Assembly (NCBI RefSeq): GCF_900290235.1
Contig: NZ_OLMK01000043.1
Coordinates: 124,001 to 188,000, forward strand
From: Streptomyces sp. MA5143a
Lineage (GTDB): Bacteria > Actinomycetota > Actinomycetes > Streptomycetales > Streptomycetaceae
DNA: 64,000 nucleotides
Reading direction: 5' to 3'
A program made the position numbers and the translations under genes. A model generated the notes under the pieces. It saw nothing but the letters and a program-made list of their open reading frames with translations. It searched no databases and was not told the origin of the DNA. Shown one piece after another: positions 7,667 through 14,586 of the stretch (the first letter of the stretch is position 1; each line of letters starts with the position of its first letter).

Positions 7667-8263
7667 ATGGCACCGCGCATCCTGCTGGCCCGCCACGGAC
7701 AGACGGAATGGTCCCGGCTCGGGAAGCACACCGGCAGGACGGACGTCCCCCTTCTCGAAGAGGGCCGATGCGGTGCCAAGCTGCTCGGCGAGCGCCTGCA
7801 CCGGCCGCCCCTGGACGGGCTTCCCGGGGTCGAGGTCCGTACGAGTCCCCTCTCACGCGCGCGTGAGACCTGTGAACTGGCCGGGTTCGGCGAGCGCGCC
7901 ACACCGTGGGACACGCTGATGGAGGTCGACTACGGGGCGTACGAGGGGCTCACCCCGGCCGACATCCACGCCGTACGGCCCGGCTGGCTCATGTGGCGCG
8001 ACGGCGTCCCCGAGGGGGAGACCCTCCAGCAGCTCACCGCGCGCGCGGACGACGTGGTGGAGTGGGCGCGGAGCGAGGAGCGCGATGTGCTGGTCTTCGC
8101 CCACGGGCACATCCTGCGCTCCATAGCCGCCCGCTGGCTCGGCGAGGGCATCGACTTCGCCGCCCGTGTCCGCCTCAACCCGACGTCCCTGTCGGTCCTC
8201 GGCTGGGCCTACGGCGACCCGGCGATCGAGTCGTGGAACGACACGGGACACCTGTCCGCCTGA
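7667..8263 (+). CDS. Histidine phosphatase (phosphoglycerate mutase-like) family protein
   Basis: A 198-aa protein. ATG 7667 has the ribosome site GGAAAGG 7 nt upstream; the frame is open 63 bp further but has no better site. The N-terminal catalytic motif is LARHGQTEW (phospho-acceptor His). SPLSRARETCE gives the second conserved Arg, EVDYGAYEGL the catalytic Glu region, and VFAHGHILRSIAARWL the second His. The fold is acid phosphatase/PGAM; the length is typical of stand-alone broad-specificity phosphatases such as GpmB/CobC relatives. Divergent from the PAP2 gene and followed by the palindromic element. The true substrate cannot be read from the sequence. Confidence 0.85.
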   Translation: MAPRILLARHGQTEWSRLGKHTGRTDVPLLEEGRCGAKLLGERLHRPPLDGLPGVEVRTSPLSRARETCELAGFGERATPWDTLMEVDYGAYEGLTPADIHAVRPGWLMWRDGVPEGETLQQLTARADDVVEWARSEERDVLVFAHGHILRSIAARWLGEGIDFAARVRLNPTSLSVLGWAYGDPAIESWNDTGHLSA

Positions 8264-8311
8264 GACCCCTCACCCCACGCGGAACCGGGCCCCGAGCCCG
8301 ACGAAGTATCG

Positions 8312-8479
8312 CTAGTGCTGTGACAGGAAAGGTTCACCGGCTCGCGACGCCCGGCACGGCACCTCGCGGCGTTGTCGCATGACCCGAGTACATCCAGTAC
8401 GCGGGTCATGCTCCGCCTTGCGAGGCACCGCACCGGACGCCGCGAGCTTCCCGGCAACCCTTTCCGGTCACAGCACTAG
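8312..8479. mobile_element. 168-bp palindromic MITE-like element flanked by CTAG
   Basis: The ends are near-perfect inverted repeats (CTAGTGCTGTGACAGGAAAG / CTTTCCGGTCACAGCACTAG), and the imperfect symmetry continues to the centre, which is itself a hairpin (ATGACCCGAGTAC / GTACGCGGGTCAT). It contains no ORF. The 4-bp CTAG at both ends fits the YTAR target duplication of IS5-group transposons, so this is probably a non-autonomous element of that type. The right CTAG supplies the TAG stop of the minus-strand regulator gene. Confidence 0.75.
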
Positions 8480-9987
8480 GCGGTGCGCGCGACGCCCGCG
8501 TGGCGTTCCAGGAACGCCGACACGCCCGCCGCGCGGCGGTGCGGCAGCAGGACGCGGGCGGTGCCCGCGAGCATCTGCTGGACGCGGGAGGACTGGACCT
8601 CGTCCAGCAGGTCGAGGACCCGCATCCCCGCCGCCGCGGCCTCGTCGGGGCGGCCGCCGCGCGCGAGGTCGTCGGCCAGTTCGGCGGTGTAGAGGGCGAT
8701 GTTGCGGGTGAAGTGCGGGTTCTGGAGCTGCGCGGCCCGCCGCGCGTGCCGGGCCGCGCGGGGCCAGTCGCCGAGCGTGGACCAGCACTGCGCCTCCAGT
8801 GCCTCCAGCTCGGCCTCGCCGTAGAAGGTCATCCACTCCGGGTCGGTGTCGGACCTCCCCCGCCCGAACAGGGCGTGCGCCCGGGCCAGCGCCTGCTCGC
8901 ACCCGGTGCGGTCGGCGAGCCCCGACCAGCCGCCCGCCTCCCGCAGCGCCAGCAGGGACATCAGCCGCGGCGAACCGAGGGGCCGCGCCACCCGCTGCGC
9001 GGCCTGTGCCGCCCGCACCGCCTCCCGCGGCCGGCCCGCGTCCCGCGCGAGGAACGCCGTGTTGCAGAACGCGTGCGCCTCCAGGGCCGGGTCGCCCGAC
9101 ATCCGGGCCGTGGCGAGCGCCTCCGCGTAGTGGGAGCGGGCGTCGTCGAAACGCCCCGAGTCATGGGCCAGCCAGCCCACCGAGATCGCCAGTTCACCGG
9201 CGCCCGCGTACAGCCGGTCGGCGCTGGCCTGCCGGGTGGTCCCCGCGTCGAGCAGCGCGTACGCGGCCCGCAGCGGCGCCGAGGCCCTGCGGTACAGCCC
9301 GTCGGCCCCGTGCCGGTCGTCGAGCAGCCGGATCTTGCGCACGGCCGCTTCGAGGGCCCCGGCCTCCGACGAACCCGCGCGGAGCGCGGGACGGCCCGCG
9401 GCCGAGGCCGTGCCGGCGAGGGCGAGGGGGCCGAAGGAGGCGGCCGCCACGGCGGCGGTACCCCCGGTCATGAATGCGCGACGTTGCACGTCGCTCTCCT
9501 CGTGGTCCTGGTACGTGTGGTGCGTGTCCCGCCGGCCGCGGACACAGCCCGTGTCGCCCCGCGGGTCCTGCATGTCGTACGTCTCTTGCGTTTCATACGG
9601 CTCGTACGCCCCTTCCGTCTCACCCCCCGCACCGAGTGGGGAGCGCGAGCGGCTCTTGGTGCGAGGGGAGGGCGCCTCCTCGGTGTTGCGCGCCCCCCTT
9701 CCACGTACCTCCGCGCGGGGCGCGAACCCCAGGTCGGTCAGGGTCCGGCCCGGGAACATATGCAGGAACACCCGCTCGTACGCGTAGTTCGGGCAGCGGA
9801 TCTCCCCGGACTCGACCCGCCCGACGTAGCGCGCGTCACAGCTCACCCGCTCACCGATCTCACGCGCGGCACGGCGTACCGCCGCGGCGAACTCGCCCGG
9901 CGAGCGCTGCCCGCGCAGCCGCCGAAAGGCGAGGTTCGGCCGCTGCGGCCGGGGGGACTGGGATGAGGTCACCGATGACGACGCCAT
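8476..9987 (-). CDS. HTH-TPR regulatory protein (NsdA-like)
   Basis: A 503-aa protein from ATG 9987 (ribosome site GAGAGGG). Residues about 20-90 form a helix-turn-helix-like N-terminus (RSPGEFAAAVRRAAREIGE, SCDARYVGRVESGEIRCPN). Residues 100-165 are a disordered linker with Glu/Tyr-rich repeats. QRRAFMTGGTAAVAAASFG (169 onward) looks like a twin-arginine hydrophobic segment but is internal. The rest is alpha-helical TPR-like repeats (AHDSGRFDDARSHYAEALA, DAGRPREAVRAAQAAQRV). Streptomyces has a family of such pleiotropic regulators (NsdA: negative regulator of sporulation and antibiotics); this membership is inference from layout. The stop codon lies in the end of the palindromic element. Confidence 0.7.
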   Translation of the reverse strand: MASSSVTSSQSPRPQRPNLAFRRLRGQRSPGEFAAAVRRAAREIGERVSCDARYVGRVESGEIRCPNYAYERVFLHMFPGRTLTDLGFAPRAEVRGRGARNTEEAPSPRTKSRSRSPLGAGGETEGAYEPYETQETYDMQDPRGDTGCVRGRRDTHHTYQDHEESDVQRRAFMTGGTAAVAAASFGPLALAGTASAAGRPALRAGSSEAGALEAAVRKIRLLDDRHGADGLYRRASAPLRAAYALLDAGTTRQASADRLYAGAGELAISVGWLAHDSGRFDDARSHYAEALATARMSGDPALEAHAFCNTAFLARDAGRPREAVRAAQAAQRVARPLGSPRLMSLLALREAGGWSGLADRTGCEQALARAHALFGRGRSDTDPEWMTFYGEAELEALEAQCWSTLGDWPRAARHARRAAQLQNPHFTRNIALYTAELADDLARGGRPDEAAAAGMRVLDLLDEVQSSRVQQMLAGTARVLLPHRRAAGVSAFLERHAGVARTA

Positions 9988-10304
9988 GGTCGGGCCCTCT
10001 CTCACGAACCGTCGAACCGTGCCGGAATCAGGGGAGTTGTCCCAGTCGAGTTGTCCCCGTCCTGGGTGGTTGGTTCCTCTGTGTCCGGCGGGGCAAGAAC
10101 GTACCCGCCCCACGGATGCCTCGATGCGAGGTTTGGCTACAAACCGGATATCTCATCCTTGATCTGCCATGAACTGCCATCCTTTGCGGCACGGTTCCGC
10201 CGTAGCCGTTGACGGGCCCGCGCGTTGGGCAGCATGGACCGGGAGCGCCCGAACTCCCGCTGCCGTCTGCCGGAAGAAGGGGGTTGTACGCGTTGGAGGC
10301 CCGG
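9988..10304. promoter_or_regulatory. Divergent promoter region with 10-bp-period repeats
   Basis: 317 bp between the HTH-TPR gene (minus) and the 149-aa gene (plus). TGATCTGCCA and TGAACTGCCA form a tandem direct repeat at 10160-10179 with exactly one helical-turn spacing, flanked by CATCCTT on both sides (10154 and 10179). This may be an operator. A weak TTGACG -35-like hexamer lies at 10209. No gene is supported. Confidence 0.4.
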
Positions 10305-10754
10305 ATGAAGAACGTCGAACCCCGTACGCCGTTGTCCGACGTACCCGCCGGGGAGCACTGGCCGACCCCCGGACACCCCGCCCCGCCCGCCCAGTCGGCC
10401 TCCGAGTGCGACCTCGTGACCGTCCCCGCGCGACAGGGACTGGAGGCCGTCGACATCCTCCGGCGCGGGGCCCTCGACGTGGTCGGGCCCGTCATGACCG
10501 TCGGGCCCGTCCTGCACGACGACGCCTGCGACACCCTCGGGTTCCTCGTCCCGCCGGGCACGGCCGACGCCTGGGACGTGCCGGGCAGCACCTGCACACA
10601 GAGCGACGGGCAGGGCGCGGTACTGGCCCCCGCGGACGGTGCGGACTGGCTGCTGCCGCCGGGGGAGGCGGACCTGGCGACGGACCCGGCGGTGCTGCGG
10701 GCGGCGCTCGGCGAGGCGGCGCGGATGATCGAGGCCGCCGACAACTGCCGCTGA
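10305..10754 (+). CDS. Small conserved hypothetical protein
   Basis: A 149-aa protein from ATG 10305 with GGAGG 6 nt upstream (a TTG 12 bp further up is an alternative). An acidic protein without membrane segments; the distinctive stretches are DLVTVPARQGLEAVDILRR, VGPVLHDDACDTLGFLVPPG and WLLPP. I do not recognise a domain, though the SEC-DLVTVPA beginning and LGFLVPPG are typical of small streptomycete proteins found beside HTH regulators, and the divergent neighbour is one. Such pairing suggests a regulator partner; this is inference. Confidence 0.7.
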   Translation: MKNVEPRTPLSDVPAGEHWPTPGHPAPPAQSASECDLVTVPARQGLEAVDILRRGALDVVGPVMTVGPVLHDDACDTLGFLVPPGTADAWDVPGSTCTQSDGQGAVLAPADGADWLLPPGEADLATDPAVLRAALGEAARMIEAADNCR

Positions 10755-10845
10755 ACCGCGGACGGCCCGGCGCCGGGGGCCGTGGGAGCCGTCGGGGGAG
10801 CACACCGGCGTGGAGGGCCTGTTCCGCACGGTCGATAATGGCCGT

Positions 10846-11709
10846 ATGGGCAGGTCCAAGAAGGGGCGGGGACGGGGAGCCGACGTCGTCGCCGAAGCGG
10901 TCGACGGAGGGCTCGCCGAGCTGGTGCCGGATCCGGACCGGGCGCGGGCCTGGACGCTGCTCGTCGACGGGGCCCCGCAGTCGCACGTCGACCTCGACGA
11001 CCCCGCGTATCTGTCGTTCGAGTACCAGCGGCGACTCGGCCACGTCATCGATCTCGTCGCCCCGGCCGGGCGGCCCGTGCACGCCGTGCACCTCGGCGGG
11101 GGAGCCTTCACCCTCGCGCGGTACGTCGCCGCCACCCGGCCCCGGTCCACCCAGCAGATCGTCGAACGCGACGCTGCGCTGGTCCAACTCGTACGACGTG
11201 AGCTGCCGTTGGACCCGAACGCCCGGGTCAGGGTGCGGTCGACGGACGCGCGCGAGGGTCTGGCCAAGGTGCCGGACGGCTGGGCGGACCTGGTGATCGC
11301 CGATGTGTTCAGCGGGGCGCGCACCCCGGCGCATCTGACGTCCACGGAGTTCCTCACGGACGTACGGCGGGTGCTGAAACCGGACGGGTGCTACGCCGCC
11401 AACGTCGCCGACGGCCCCCCGCTCGCCCATCTGCGCGGCCAGATCGCCACCGCCGCAGCCGTCCTCCCCGAACTCGCGCTGGTCGCCGACCCGACCGTGC
11501 TCCGGGGCAGACGATTCGGCAACGCGGTCCTCGTGGCCTCGGGGCGGCCGCTGCCGCTCGCCGAACTCACCCGCCGTGCCGCCTCCGACCCGCATCCCGG
11601 CCGCGTCGAGCACGGCAGGACGCTCACCGACTTCACCGGCGGGGCGGCACCCGTGACCGACGCGGCGGCCGTCGCCTCGCCCGCACCGCCGCCCTCGGTG
11701 TTCCGCTGA
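10846..11709 (+). CDS. Spermidine synthase-like / SAM-dependent methyltransferase-fold protein
   Basis: A 287-aa protein from ATG 10846 (MGRSKKGRG); an in-frame ATG 36 bp upstream is possible. The Rossmann core has motif I VHAVHLGGGAFTLARYV, an acidic-loop equivalent IVERDAALVQLVRREL, then RSTDAREGLAKVPDGWADLVIADVF and KPDGCYAANVAD. This is the layout of polyamine aminopropyltransferase-like proteins (spermidine synthase family), which in actinobacteria often lack the polyamine-binding residues; the exact reaction is unknown. The C-terminus (from about 265) is Ala/Pro-rich. Stands alone, 91 bp after the 149-aa gene on the same strand. Confidence 0.75.
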   Translation: MGRSKKGRGRGADVVAEAVDGGLAELVPDPDRARAWTLLVDGAPQSHVDLDDPAYLSFEYQRRLGHVIDLVAPAGRPVHAVHLGGGAFTLARYVAATRPRSTQQIVERDAALVQLVRRELPLDPNARVRVRSTDAREGLAKVPDGWADLVIADVFSGARTPAHLTSTEFLTDVRRVLKPDGCYAANVADGPPLAHLRGQIATAAAVLPELALVADPTVLRGRRFGNAVLVASGRPLPLAELTRRAASDPHPGRVEHGRTLTDFTGGAAPVTDAAAVASPAPPPSVFR

Positions 11710-11744
11710 CCCGCGGGCCGGGCACGGCGGGCGGCGGTCGGCGG

Positions 11745-12311
11745 TCAGAAGTTCTGCACGTCCACGCGGGGCGCGCTGTCGTGCCAGGTGCAGAACACCG
11801 ACACCCGGTCCGAACCCGCGGCGAAGTCCACACGGATCCAGGACTCCGTCTTCCACACCTGCATCGACCAGCCCGAGCCGGGTGTCGCCGAGACGAGGGT
11901 CGCGTACGTCCTCGTCAGCGAGAAGACCACCCGGCCGCCCTCGGTGTCGTACGCCTTGACCTCACCGGAGTCACGGGAGTCGCCGGACGGGCCGGCGCCC
12001 GGACTCGGGCTGACCCGCGGGGACTTCGTCGGGGCCGGTGACGCCGTGCCGGCGTTGCTCCTCCCCCGACCGCCCTTCCGCTCCGGCCCGTCGGCACTGG
12101 GGGAGGGGGCCGGGCGGGCCGTGTCGGAGCCCCGGGCCGGCTCCTCGAGGTCCTTCCCCGGGTTCTTCGCCTCGGCGGCCGTGATGGGCAGGGCGCGGGG
12201 CGGGTCGTAGGCGGTGCCGGCCAGCACCGTGTGGACACCCCACCACGACAGCGTGACCGCCGCGCCCGTGGCGAGCAGCCAGGCCAGTACATGGAGGAGT
12301 CCTCTGCGCAT
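11745..12311 (-). CDS. Membrane-anchored or secreted hypothetical protein
   Basis: A 188-aa protein from ATG 12311 (MRRGLLHVL; an ATG 9 bp upstream is equally possible). One N-terminal hydrophobic segment (LLHVLAWLLATGAAVTLSWWG) serves as signal anchor. A Pro/Ser/Lys-rich linker spans about residues 45-105. The C-terminal domain of about 75 residues is beta-rich with tryptophans (SGWSMQVWKTESWIRVDF) and ends SAPRVDVQNF. This domain is common in Streptomyces but unnamed. It is convergent with the methyltransferase-like gene and divergent from the two-component system, whose sensor might watch the same envelope process (inference). Confidence 0.7.
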   Translation of the reverse strand: MRRGLLHVLAWLLATGAAVTLSWWGVHTVLAGTAYDPPRALPITAAEAKNPGKDLEEPARGSDTARPAPSPSADGPERKGGRGRSNAGTASPAPTKSPRVSPSPGAGPSGDSRDSGEVKAYDTEGGRVVFSLTRTYATLVSATPGSGWSMQVWKTESWIRVDFAAGSDRVSVFCTWHDSAPRVDVQNF

Positions 12312-12406
12312 CGCGGCCATCCTGCACCACGAGTCCCACCCGTGTCGTGGGGTGCGGGACCCCGTCCGGCGCGTGGAGGGCCTGTGGCGACGGTGTGCGC
12401 GGAGGG

Positions 12407-12425
12407 TGTGGACAAGTTGTCCACA
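12407..12425. promoter_or_regulatory. 19-bp palindrome of two inverted DnaA-box-like 9-mers
   Basis: TGTGGACAA and TTGTCCACA are separated by one G, 42 bp upstream of the response regulator start. TTGTCCACA is the preferred DnaA box of Streptomyces. It could be a DnaA-controlled promoter site or the response regulator's own operator. Confidence 0.55.
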
Positions 12426-12466
12426 GGCCCCGACCGGGCCCGTCCCGATGGCGTACGGTGCGGCGC

Positions 12467-13171
12467 ATGGCAAGTGTGCTCGTGGTCGAGGACGACCAGT
12501 TCGTACGCTCGGCGCTGATCAGGCATCTGACGGACGCCGCACACACCGTGCGCAGCGTCGGCACGGCCCTGGAGGCGCTGCGCGAGGTCGCCCATCACCG
12601 CTTCGACCTGGTCGTCCTCGACCTCGGGCTGCCCGATCTGGACGGCTCCGAGGCGCTGAAGATGCTGCGCGGGATCACCGACGTACCGGTGATCGTCGCC
12701 ACCGCGCGGGACGACGAGACGGAGATCGTCCGCCTGCTCAACGCGGGCGCGGACGACTACCTGACCAAGCCGTTCTCCGTGGAGCACCTGTCCGCCCGGA
12801 TGGCCGCGGTCCTGCGCCGCGCGCGCGGCCCCGTGGCGGAGCCGCCCCCGTCCACGGTCATCCGCGTCGGCGGTCTCGCGATCGACCCGCTGCGCCGCCA
12901 GGCCGAACTGGACGGCGCACGACTCGACCTGACCCGACGCGAGTTCGACCTCCTCGCGTTCCTCGCCGGACGGCCCGGTGTGGTCGTCCCCCGCAAGGAA
13001 CTCCTGGCGGAGGTGTGGCAGCAGTCCTACGGGGACGACCAGACGATCGACGTCCATCTGTCGTGGCTGCGGCGGAAGTTGGGGGAGACGGCCGCGCGAC
13101 CGCGCTATCTGCACACCCTGCGGGGCGTCGGGGTGAAGCTGGAGCCGCCGGGGCCGGCGGTGCTGCCATGA
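12467..13171 (+). CDS. OmpR-family two-component response regulator
   Basis: A 234-aa protein from ATG 12467 (MASVLVVEDD). The receiver domain spans residues 1-115: acidic pocket in VVEDDQF, phospho-acceptor Asp in VVLDLGLPD, conserved Thr/Ala in IVATARDD and Lys in DDYLTKPFS. The winged-helix DNA-binding domain spans about 130-225 (LTRREFDLLAFLAGRPG, RKELLAEVWQQSYG, VDVHLSWLRRKLG-like sequence, LRGVGVKLE). It overlaps the kinase start by 4 bp, so the two are one transcript. The 19-bp palindrome upstream may be its operator. The target pathway is not evident. Confidence 0.92.
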   Translation: MASVLVVEDDQFVRSALIRHLTDAAHTVRSVGTALEALREVAHHRFDLVVLDLGLPDLDGSEALKMLRGITDVPVIVATARDDETEIVRLLNAGADDYLTKPFSVEHLSARMAAVLRRARGPVAEPPPSTVIRVGGLAIDPLRRQAELDGARLDLTRREFDLLAFLAGRPGVVVPRKELLAEVWQQSYGDDQTIDVHLSWLRRKLGETAARPRYLHTLRGVGVKLEPPGPAVLP

Positions 13172-14565
13172 GGTGGGCGCTGGTCAAGGTGTGCGTGGCG
13201 GTGACGACGATGGTCGTGGTCGCCTTCGCCGTGCCGCTCGGTCTGGTCGTCAAGGAGATGGCCCGCGACCGCGCCTTCTCGGGCGCCGAGCGGGAGGCGG
13301 CGGCCATCGCCCCCGCCCTGTCCATCACCAGCGACCGCGAGCAGTTGGAACGGGTCGTCGCCTCGGCGGGCGCGGACGACGGGCTCGCGGTCCACATCCC
13401 CGCGGCCGGCGACGGGGCCGCCGCGCTCGACCTCGGCCGGCAGCGGGCCTCCGACCAGGACATCGCCGCCGTGCGCGAGCTGGGCCGCGCGTCCACCACC
13501 GAGGTGGCGGGCGGGTCCACGCTGCTCCAGCCCACCGCGCTCAGTTCGGGCGAGATAGCGGTCGTCGAGGTGTTCGTCCCCGAGGCCGAGGTGAGCAACG
13601 GCGTGGCCACCGCGTGGGCGGTGCTCGCCGGTGTGGGCGTGGCCCTCGTCGTCGGCTCGGTCGCGGTGGCCGACCGGCTGGGGGTGCGGATGGTCCGGCC
13701 CGCCCGGCGGCTGGTGGACAGCGCTCACGACCTGGGCGAGGGGCAGTTGGGCGCGCGGGTGCCCGAGGAGGGGCCGAAGGAACTGCGGCTGGCGGCGGTG
13801 GCGTTCAACGCGATGGCCGACCAGGTGGTCCAACTCCTGGCGAACGAGCGGGAGCTGGCGGCCGACCTGTCGCACCGGCTGCGCACACCGCTGACCGTGC
13901 TGCGGCTCAACGCGGCCTCGCTCGGCGACGGGCCGGCCGCCGAACAGACCCGGGCGGCGGTGGAGCAGCTGGAGCGCGAGGTCGACACGATCATCCGGAC
14001 GGCGCGGGAGGCCAAGCCGCAGACCGCGGCGGTGGGGCCGGGCGCCGGGTGCGACGCGGCGGAGGTGGTCCGGGAGCGGATGGCGTTCTGGTCGGCGCTC
14101 GCGGAGGACGAGGGCCGCAAGTGGCGGGTGGCCGGGGTCGAGCGGCCGGTCCGCATACCCGTCGCGCGGGCCGACCTCGCCGCCGCGCTCGACGCCCTCC
14201 TCGGCAATGTCTTCCGGCACACGGCGGAGGGCACCGCCTTCGCCGTCGACGTGCACAACGGCGAGGACGCCGTGATCGTGCTCGTCTCCGACGCCGGCCC
14301 CGGTATCGCCGATCCGGAGGCGGCCATGGCACGCGGCCGAGGCTCCGGGCACGACGGCTCGACCGGGCTCGGCCTCGACATAGTCCGCCGCCTCGCGGAG
14401 GCGACGGGCGGCGACGTACGCATCGGATCGTCGGTGCTGGGCGGCACCGAGGTGCGGATCTGGATCCAGCTGGGCGGTCGGGACGTGAGGAGGCCGACGC
14501 GCAAGGGGCACCGCGGGGCGATGCGGCGCCGCAGGCAGACGGGGCCGGCGTCGGTGTTCAAGTAG
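13168..14565 (+). CDS. Two-component sensor histidine kinase
   Basis: A 465-aa protein whose ATG 13168 overlaps the regulator stop (ATGA). Two transmembrane segments (about 1-25 and 150-175) bracket an extracytoplasmic sensor domain of about 125 residues. A HAMP-like region follows (RPARRLVDSAHDLGEGQLGARV), then the H-box DLSHRLRTPLTVL with the phospho-acceptor His, N-box DALLGNVFRHTAEG, G1 VSDAGPGI and G2 GSTGLGLDIVRRLAE. All catalytic boxes are intact. The C-terminus is Arg-rich. It stops 21 bp short of the convergent acyltransferase gene. The ligand is unknown; the partner is the regulator at 12467. Confidence 0.92.
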   Translation: MRWALVKVCVAVTTMVVVAFAVPLGLVVKEMARDRAFSGAEREAAAIAPALSITSDREQLERVVASAGADDGLAVHIPAAGDGAAALDLGRQRASDQDIAAVRELGRASTTEVAGGSTLLQPTALSSGEIAVVEVFVPEAEVSNGVATAWAVLAGVGVALVVGSVAVADRLGVRMVRPARRLVDSAHDLGEGQLGARVPEEGPKELRLAAVAFNAMADQVVQLLANERELAADLSHRLRTPLTVLRLNAASLGDGPAAEQTRAAVEQLEREVDTIIRTAREAKPQTAAVGPGAGCDAAEVVRERMAFWSALAEDEGRKWRVAGVERPVRIPVARADLAAALDALLGNVFRHTAEGTAFAVDVHNGEDAVIVLVSDAGPGIADPEAAMARGRGSGHDGSTGLGLDIVRRLAEATGGDVRIGSSVLGGTEVRIWIQLGGRDVRRPTRKGHRGAMRRRRQTGPASVFK

Positions 14566-14586
14566 CCGCCGTCGCCACGACGGGGG

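Noticed and set aside
12214..13167. Possible long N-terminal extension of the histidine kinase
   Set aside because: It overlaps the response regulator in another frame and lacks domains; ATGA overlap defines the kinase start.
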